Assembly (NCBI GenBank): GCA_016214925.1
Contig: JACRMO010000272.1
Location: 1 to 8,283 of the forward strand
Reading direction: 5' to 3'
Source: Gammaproteobacteria bacterium
GTDB lineage: Bacteria > Pseudomonadota > Gammaproteobacteria > Thiohalobacterales > Thiohalobacteraceae
Length of the DNA: 8,283 nt
The translations under genes and the position numbers were made by a program. Positions 4,150 to 8,283 of the stretch are shown here, piece after piece. Position 1 is the stretch's first letter, and the number at the start of each line of letters is the position of its first letter. Under the pieces are notes generated by a model. The model had not been told where the DNA came from. It ran no database searches and worked only from the letters and a program-made list of their open reading frames with translations.

Positions 4150-6798
4150 ATGGAAGAGTTCTATCAGCCCGACGCCACCGAGCGCGAGGCTCAGCAGTAT
4201 TGGGAAATCCACCAAACGTTCCGCGCCGTCGAGGATGCGAGTCGCGAGAAGTTCTACTGCCTGGCCATGTTCCCCTACCCGAGCGGACGGCTGCACATGG
4301 GCCATGTGCGCAACTACACCATCGGCGATGTGATCGCGCGCTACCAGCGCATGCAGGGCAAGAATGTGTTGCAGCCGATGGGTTGGGACGCCTTCGGCCT
4401 GCCGGCCGAGAACGCGGCCATCAAGCACAAGGTCCCGCCGGCCAAGTGGACCTACGAAAACATCCGCTACATGCGCGACCAGTTGAAGCGCCTGGGCTTC
4501 GGCTACGACTGGCAACGCGAGCTGGCGACCTGCCGCCCCGAGTATTACCGCTGGGAACAATGGCTGTTCACCAAGCTCATGGAAAAAGGCCTGGTCTACA
4601 AAAAGACCGCCGCGGTGAACTGGTGTCCGCACGATCTCACCGTGCTCGCCAACGAACAGGTGATCGACGGCTGCTGCTGGCGCTGCGACACGCCGGTCGA
4701 GCGCAAGGAGATCCCGCAATGGTTCATGAAGATCACCCAATACGCCGACGAACTGCTCGCTGAGATCGATGCGCTCGACGGTTGGCCGGACGCGGTGCGC
4801 ACCATGCAGCGCAACTGGATCGGCCGATCCGAAGGCCTGGAACTGGAATTCGGTATCGACGGTTGTGAAGACCGTCTGACCGTGTACACGACGCGCCCGG
4901 ACACGCTGATGGGCGTGACCTATGTGGCCGTGGCCGCCGAACATCCGTTGGCCATTGAAGCCGCGGCGAAGAATCCCGCACTCGCCACGTTCCTCGACGA
5001 ATGCCGTCACGCCGCCGTGAACGAAGCCGCCATGGAGACCATGGAAAAGCGCGGCATGGCGACCGGTATCAACGCGCTGCATCCCATCACCGGCCAACCG
5101 GTACCGATCTGGGTCGCGAATTTTGTGCTGATGAGTTACGGCACCGGTGCGGTGATGTCCGTGCCCGCGCACGATCAGCGCGATTTCGAATTCGCAGACA
5201 AGTATAAACTGCCAGTCAAACAGGTTATTGAACATCGCACTTGGCGGACAATATCTCGCGCTGACTGGGGAACGATTGAAGAACATCACCATTACTACGA
5301 ATTCAATCCCGAGAAGTGGAAAGATTGGTATTCAGATAAGCAGGCGGGAATGCTGGTAAATTCGGGTGAGTTTGACGATCTATTCTTTGATGATGCGTTC
5401 GATGCAATTGCGAAACATGTCGAGCAGCAAGGCCGCGGCCGCCGCCGCGTGAATTTCCGCCTGCGCGACTGGGGTGTGTCGCGCCAGCGCTATTGGGGCG
5501 CGCCGATTCCGGTCATCAACTGTCCGAGTTGCGGCGCGGTGCCGGTGCCCGAGGATCGCCTGCCGGTGGTGTTGCCCGAAGACATCGCCTTCGACGGTAT
5601 CGGCTCGCCGATCAAGAAAATGCCGGCGTGGTATCAAACGCAATGTCCGAAGTGTGGTGGTCCCGCCGAACGTGAGACCGATACCTTCGACACCTTCATG
5701 GAATCGAGCTGGTATTACGCACGTTATGCCAGCCGCGACAACGGTACAGCGATGCTCGACGAGCGCGCCGACTACTGGCTGCCGGTCGACCAGTACATCG
5801 GTGGCATCGAACACGCCATCCTGCATCTGCTGTATGCGCGCTTCTTCCATAAGCTGATGCGCGACGCCGGTCTGGTGAAATCCGATGAACCGTTCACCAA
5901 GCTGCTCACCCAGGGCATGGTGGTGGCCGAGACCTATTTCGCCTTTGACGCCGAGGGCAAGAAGCACTACTTCGGGCCGACCGACGTCGATGTCGAGCGC
6001 GACAGCAAGGGCAAGGTGCTAATCGCGAAGTTGAAGACCGACGGCAGCGCCGTGAGCGTCGGTGGCATCGAGAAGATGTCCAAGTCCAAGAACAACGGCG
6101 TCGATCCGCAGACGTTGATCGATCTCTACGGCGCCGACACCGTGCGCCTGTTCACCATGTTCGCCGCGCCGCCGGAGATGTCGCTGGAATGGTCGGATAC
6201 CGGTGTGGAAGGCGCGTTCCGTTTCCTCAAGCGTCTGTGGAAGCTGGTCGCGGCACATGTCGATGTCGGTAAGCCGGTCGAACTCGACATCAATGCGCTC
6301 AACGATGCGCAACGCGAGCTGCGCCGTCGTGTGCACGAGACTATCGCCAAAGTCAGCGACGATATGGGGCGGCGTAACACCTTCAACACGGCGATTGCCG
6401 CCGTTATGGAATTGATCAATGCGGTCTCCAAATTCGAGGACAACAGCGCACAAGGCCGTGCCGTCGTGCAGGATGCGCTCGAAGTCGTGACGCTACTGCT
6501 GGCGCCGATCGTGCCGCACATCTGCCACACGCTCTGGCAACAGCTCGGCCATAGCGGTACTGTGGTCGAGGCCAGTTGGCCGCAACTCGATGCCGATGCG
6601 TTGGTGCAATCCGAAATCGAGTTGGTGGTGCAGGTCAACGGAAAATTGCGCGGGCGGATCACGGTTCCTGTCGAGGCCGACAACGCCACGGTTGAAGCCT
6701 TGGCCAAGGCGGACGAAAACGTGCAGCGTTACATCGAAGGTAAGCCGATCCGCAAGCTGATCGTGGTGCCGAAGAAACTGGTGAATATTGTCGTCTGA
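4150..6798 (+). CDS. leuS: Leucyl-tRNA synthetase (LeuRS)
   Basis: This 882-residue class I synthetase charges tRNA-Leu with leucine and hydrolyses mischarged tRNA. In order: HMGH signature (49-52) in FPYPSGRLHMGHVRN; the CP1 editing domain with TTRPDT (247-252) and Asp345 in VPAHDQRD, which match my memory of E. coli numbering; the RLRDWGVSRQRYWG block (Trp441); a zinc-binding pair CPSC (458-461) and CPKC (499-502); KMSKS (642-646); then the anticodon-binding helices and the C-terminal domain ending VVPKKLVNIVV. The zinc pair is kept as in T. thermophilus-type enzymes and is absent from E. coli LeuRS as I recall it. The ATG at 4150 starts at the usual position (MEEFYQPDA..E); its ribosome binding site is weak, and in-frame codons upstream run into the repeat element. 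Codons about 353-425 are AT-richer and hold about 21 residues more than E. coli. First gene of a likely operon with lptE and holA. Confidence 0.97.
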   Translation: MEEFYQPDATEREAQQYWEIHQTFRAVEDASREKFYCLAMFPYPSGRLHMGHVRNYTIGDVIARYQRMQGKNVLQPMGWDAFGLPAENAAIKHKVPPAKWTYENIRYMRDQLKRLGFGYDWQRELATCRPEYYRWEQWLFTKLMEKGLVYKKTAAVNWCPHDLTVLANEQVIDGCCWRCDTPVERKEIPQWFMKITQYADELLAEIDALDGWPDAVRTMQRNWIGRSEGLELEFGIDGCEDRLTVYTTRPDTLMGVTYVAVAAEHPLAIEAAAKNPALATFLDECRHAAVNEAAMETMEKRGMATGINALHPITGQPVPIWVANFVLMSYGTGAVMSVPAHDQRDFEFADKYKLPVKQVIEHRTWRTISRADWGTIEEHHHYYEFNPEKWKDWYSDKQAGMLVNSGEFDDLFFDDAFDAIAKHVEQQGRGRRRVNFRLRDWGVSRQRYWGAPIPVINCPSCGAVPVPEDRLPVVLPEDIAFDGIGSPIKKMPAWYQTQCPKCGGPAERETDTFDTFMESSWYYARYASRDNGTAMLDERADYWLPVDQYIGGIEHAILHLLYARFFHKLMRDAGLVKSDEPFTKLLTQGMVVAETYFAFDAEGKKHYFGPTDVDVERDSKGKVLIAKLKTDGSAVSVGGIEKMSKSKNNGVDPQTLIDLYGADTVRLFTMFAAPPEMSLEWSDTGVEGAFRFLKRLWKLVAAHVDVGKPVELDINALNDAQRELRRRVHETIAKVSDDMGRRNTFNTAIAAVMELINAVSKFEDNSAQGRAVVQDALEVVTLLLAPIVPHICHTLWQQLGHSGTVVEASWPQLDADALVQSEIELVVQVNGKLRGRITVPVEADNATVEALAKADENVQRYIEGKPIRKLIVVPKKLVNIVV

Positions 6799-6809
6799 AT
6801 ATTTTCGTC

Positions 6810-6877
6810 CACACCAAAGCGCGCAAAGAACGCAAAGCCAATAATTATTCTTGGCGTGCTTTGCGCGCTTCGGTGTG
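6810..6877. repeat. Long imperfect inverted repeat between leuS and lptE
   Basis: The left arm begins CACACCAAAGCGCGCAAAG (6810-6828) and the right arm ends CTTTGCGCGCTTCGGTGTG (6859-6877). They pair over 19 bp with one mismatch, and pairing extends inward through CACG/CGTG-like and GCCAA/TTGGC segments with a small bulge, to an AT-rich loop (ATAATTATTC). The GCGCAAAGAACGCAAAG motif belongs to a type of short extragenic repeat I recognise from many proteobacterial genomes. There is no T-run after the stem, so a classical rho-independent terminator is not indicated. In the transcript the hairpin would lie between leuS and lptE, where it could protect the 3' end of the leuS message or lower downstream expression. 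Confidence 0.75.
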
Positions 6878-6898
6878 TAATTTACCGAGTGATCCAAC

Positions 6899-6904
6899 CG
6901 GAGG
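6899..6904 (+). promoter_or_regulatory. Shine-Dalgarno site deciding the lptE start
   Basis: CGGAGG ends 3 nt before the ATG at 6908 and 9 nt before the ATG at 6914. The second spacing is in the usual range, so 6914 is taken as the start; both give the same lipobox and differ by two residues. Confidence 0.55.
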
Positions 6905-6913
6905 CGAATGCCA

Positions 6914-7411
6914 ATGCGAATGCGCGGCTATGCGGTTTTCTTTCTAATGACGGCGCTGTTGTTGACCGCCTGCGGCTTTCACCTGCGCGGCGACGTCAAG
7001 TTGGATGCGCAATTGAGCAAGGTCTACATCGAGGGCGCGGATCCTTACGATGCGCTGGTGCGCGAATTGACGCGCTCGTTGACGACCACCGGTGTTGCGG
7101 TGGTGGAAGACAGCAAGGACGCGACGGCGGTGCTGCATATTCTGAAGAACAGTGGCAGTCGGCGGGTGCTGTCGGTGAGTTCTGCGGGCAAGGTGCGCGA
7201 GTACGAGTTGTATCAGACGCTGGAATTCAAAGTGCGCGACACGGCGGGCCGTGAACTGCTGGCGCCGCAGCGTCTGGAGCTGACACGTGCTTATCTGTTC
7301 GATAAGGAAGACGTGTTGGCCAAGAGCAATGAGGAAGAGATGCTGCGCCGCGACATGCGCCGCGACCTGGTGCGGTTGGTGATGCTGCGCCTGGAAGCGC
7401 TGGGGCGTTAG
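6914..7411 (+). CDS. lptE: LPS-assembly lipoprotein LptE
   Basis: This 165-residue outer-membrane lipoprotein forms the plug inside the LptD barrel that places lipopolysaccharide on the cell surface. A lipoprotein signal peptide (MRMRGY, then a hydrophobic stretch) ends in the lipobox LLTAC, so Cys20 would be lipidated. It is followed at once by the LptE hallmark GFHLRGD. The rest is an alpha-beta domain with strands such as KVYIEG, a helix YDALVRELTRSL, the segment AVLHILKNSGSRRVLSVS and a C-terminal helix MRRDLVRLVMLRLEALGR. It is a little shorter than E. coli LptE (193 residues in my memory). Position between leuS and holA is the conserved one. An ATG two codons upstream (6908) is an alternative start. 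The gene is separated from leuS by the inverted repeat and from holA by 10 nt. Confidence 0.93.
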   Translation: MRMRGYAVFFLMTALLLTACGFHLRGDVKLDAQLSKVYIEGADPYDALVRELTRSLTTTGVAVVEDSKDATAVLHILKNSGSRRVLSVSSAGKVREYELYQTLEFKVRDTAGRELLAPQRLELTRAYLFDKEDVLAKSNEEEMLRRDMRRDLVRLVMLRLEALGR

Positions 7412-7421
7412 CACGCTTACC

Positions 7422-8283
7422 ATGCAACTTAAAGCCGAACAACTCGCCGCGCATCTCAAGAAGGGTCTCGCGCCGATCTATTTCATCTACGGCGACGAAC
7501 TGCTGTTGGTGCAGGAGGCGGCGGATGCGATCCGTGCAGCGGCGCGCGCGCAGGACTACAGCGAACGCGAGGTGTTCAATGTCGACAAGGATTTCGACTG
7601 GTATAAGCTCACCGAGAGTTCCAACAATCTTTCCCTGTTCGCCGAGCGGCGCATTCTTGAAGTGCGCATGCCTACGGGAAAACCGGGCGATGCCGGCGGG
7701 CGGGCGTTGCGCGAATACGCCGAACGACCCGTCGAGGATACGCTGCTGCTGATTGTCAGCGGCAAACTCGATGCGCAGCAGCGCAAATCCAAATGGGTGA
7801 CCGATCTCGAAGCCGCGGGTGTCGGCATCCAAATATGGCCGGTGGATGCGCAGCATCTGCCGCAGTGGATACGGGGTCGCATGCAGAGTCGCGGTTTGCA
7901 GCCCACACCCGAGGCGGTGCAACTGCTGGCCGAACGCGTGGAGGGCAATCTGCTCGCCTGCGCGCAGGAGATCGATAAACTCAAATTGCTGGTGGGCGAC
8001 GGCGCTGTCGATGTCGCGGCTGTCACGGCGGCGGTGGCGGATTCGGCGCGCTTTGATGTGTTCGGCCTGGTCGATAGCGCGCTGGCCGGCGAGCCCGAAC
8101 GCAGCGTGCGCATGTTGTCCGGGCTGCGCGGCGAGGGCGTCGAACCGGCGCTGGTGGTCGCGATGCTGGCGCGCGAGTTGCGCAGTCTGGCGGCGATGGC
8201 CTGGGAGATCGGTCGGGGTGCCACGGCCGGCGCAGTGATGGCCCGGCACAGGGTATGGCCGAAGCGGCAGCCGGTGGTCGGCA
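7422..8283 (+). CDS. holA: DNA polymerase III delta subunit (clamp loader), cut by right edge
   Basis: The ATG at 7422, 10 nt after the lptE stop, opens 287 codons without a stop to the window edge (E. coli HolA is 343 residues in my memory), so the C-terminal portion is missing. HolA is the clamp-loader subunit that opens the beta sliding clamp. Visible features: the N-terminus MQLKAEQLAAHLKKGLAPIY with FIYGDELLLVQEA (the delta version of the AAA+ start, lacking a true P-loop), DTLLLIVSGKLD, W..WIRGRM, EGNLLACAQEIDKL, and the ADSARFDVFGLVDSALAG segment typical of the family before the collar helices (LVVAMLARELRSLAAMA). No clear Shine-Dalgarno site is present, which suggests translational coupling to lptE. 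Confidence 0.93.
   Translation, partial: MQLKAEQLAAHLKKGLAPIYFIYGDELLLVQEAADAIRAAARAQDYSEREVFNVDKDFDWYKLTESSNNLSLFAERRILEVRMPTGKPGDAGGRALREYAERPVEDTLLLIVSGKLDAQQRKSKWVTDLEAAGVGIQIWPVDAQHLPQWIRGRMQSRGLQPTPEAVQLLAERVEGNLLACAQEIDKLKLLVGDGAVDVAAVTAAVADSARFDVFGLVDSALAGEPERSVRMLSGLRGEGVEPALVVAMLARELRSLAAMAWEIGRGATAGAVMARHRVWPKRQPVVG

Noticed and set aside
3883..5292. 469-codon open frame on the minus strand opposite leuS
   Set aside because: It is antisense to well-supported leuS codons and starts within them. Its His/Val/Gly-rich composition is what complementing GC-rich LeuRS codons produces, and it has no domain I recognise.
7227..8249. 340-codon open frame on the minus strand opposite lptE and holA
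   Set aside because: It is antisense to two recognised genes, with His/Arg/Gln-rich low-complexity composition typical of a complement frame.
1..8283. CRISPR array, tRNA or rRNA genes, transposase
   Set aside because: No regularly spaced direct repeats, no cloverleaf with a TTCGA-type arm, no rRNA core motifs and no transposase motifs were seen on either strand.

Overview
The window looks like chromosome from a gammaproteobacterium. The strongest sign is the block leuS – lptE – holA on the plus strand (4150 to the right edge) with a ybeL-type zinc-ribbon gene (DUF1451) divergent just upstream of leuS. As far as I recall, E. coli has the same neighbourhood. The housekeeping genes are GC-rich (one 60-base line in leuS counts 65% GC) and carry the family motifs. 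I cannot name a genus.

Layout. 1-123 (minus): the N-terminal 41 codons of an HPF/RaiA-type ribosome-associated protein, running off the left edge, with a strong ribosome binding site. 124-328: its upstream region, with a palindrome, a -10-like hexamer and an FNR/Anr-like site. 329-538 (minus): a C-terminal remnant of a DUF2237 gene. 539-784 (minus): a small XRE-type HTH regulator. 785-1244: no gene I can support. 1245-1574 and 1707-3329 (plus): two secreted-protein genes with clearly lower GC, a 109-residue unknown protein and a 540-residue subtilisin-like (S8) protease. They look like a co-acquired accessory cassette. 3368-3886 (minus): ybeL. 3887-4149: divergent intergenic region holding an 89-bp palindromic repeat element. 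4150-6798: leuS, containing a low-GC patch with about 21 extra residues in the editing-domain region. 6810-6877: a long imperfect inverted repeat between leuS and lptE. 6914-7411: lptE. 7422-8283: holA, cut by the right edge.

How the parts work together. LeuRS charges tRNA-Leu, LptE is the outer-membrane lipoprotein partner of LptD in LPS export, and HolA is the delta subunit of the DNA polymerase III clamp loader. They share an operon by synteny rather than function. The left half is accessory or decaying DNA: a solitary regulator, a gene fragment, a gene-poor stretch and the secreted protease cassette. I see no CRISPR array, tRNA, rRNA, transposase or complete mobile element. The candidates for something less described are the small secreted protein paired with the protease, the anomalous patch inside leuS, and the two palindromic elements flanking leuS.
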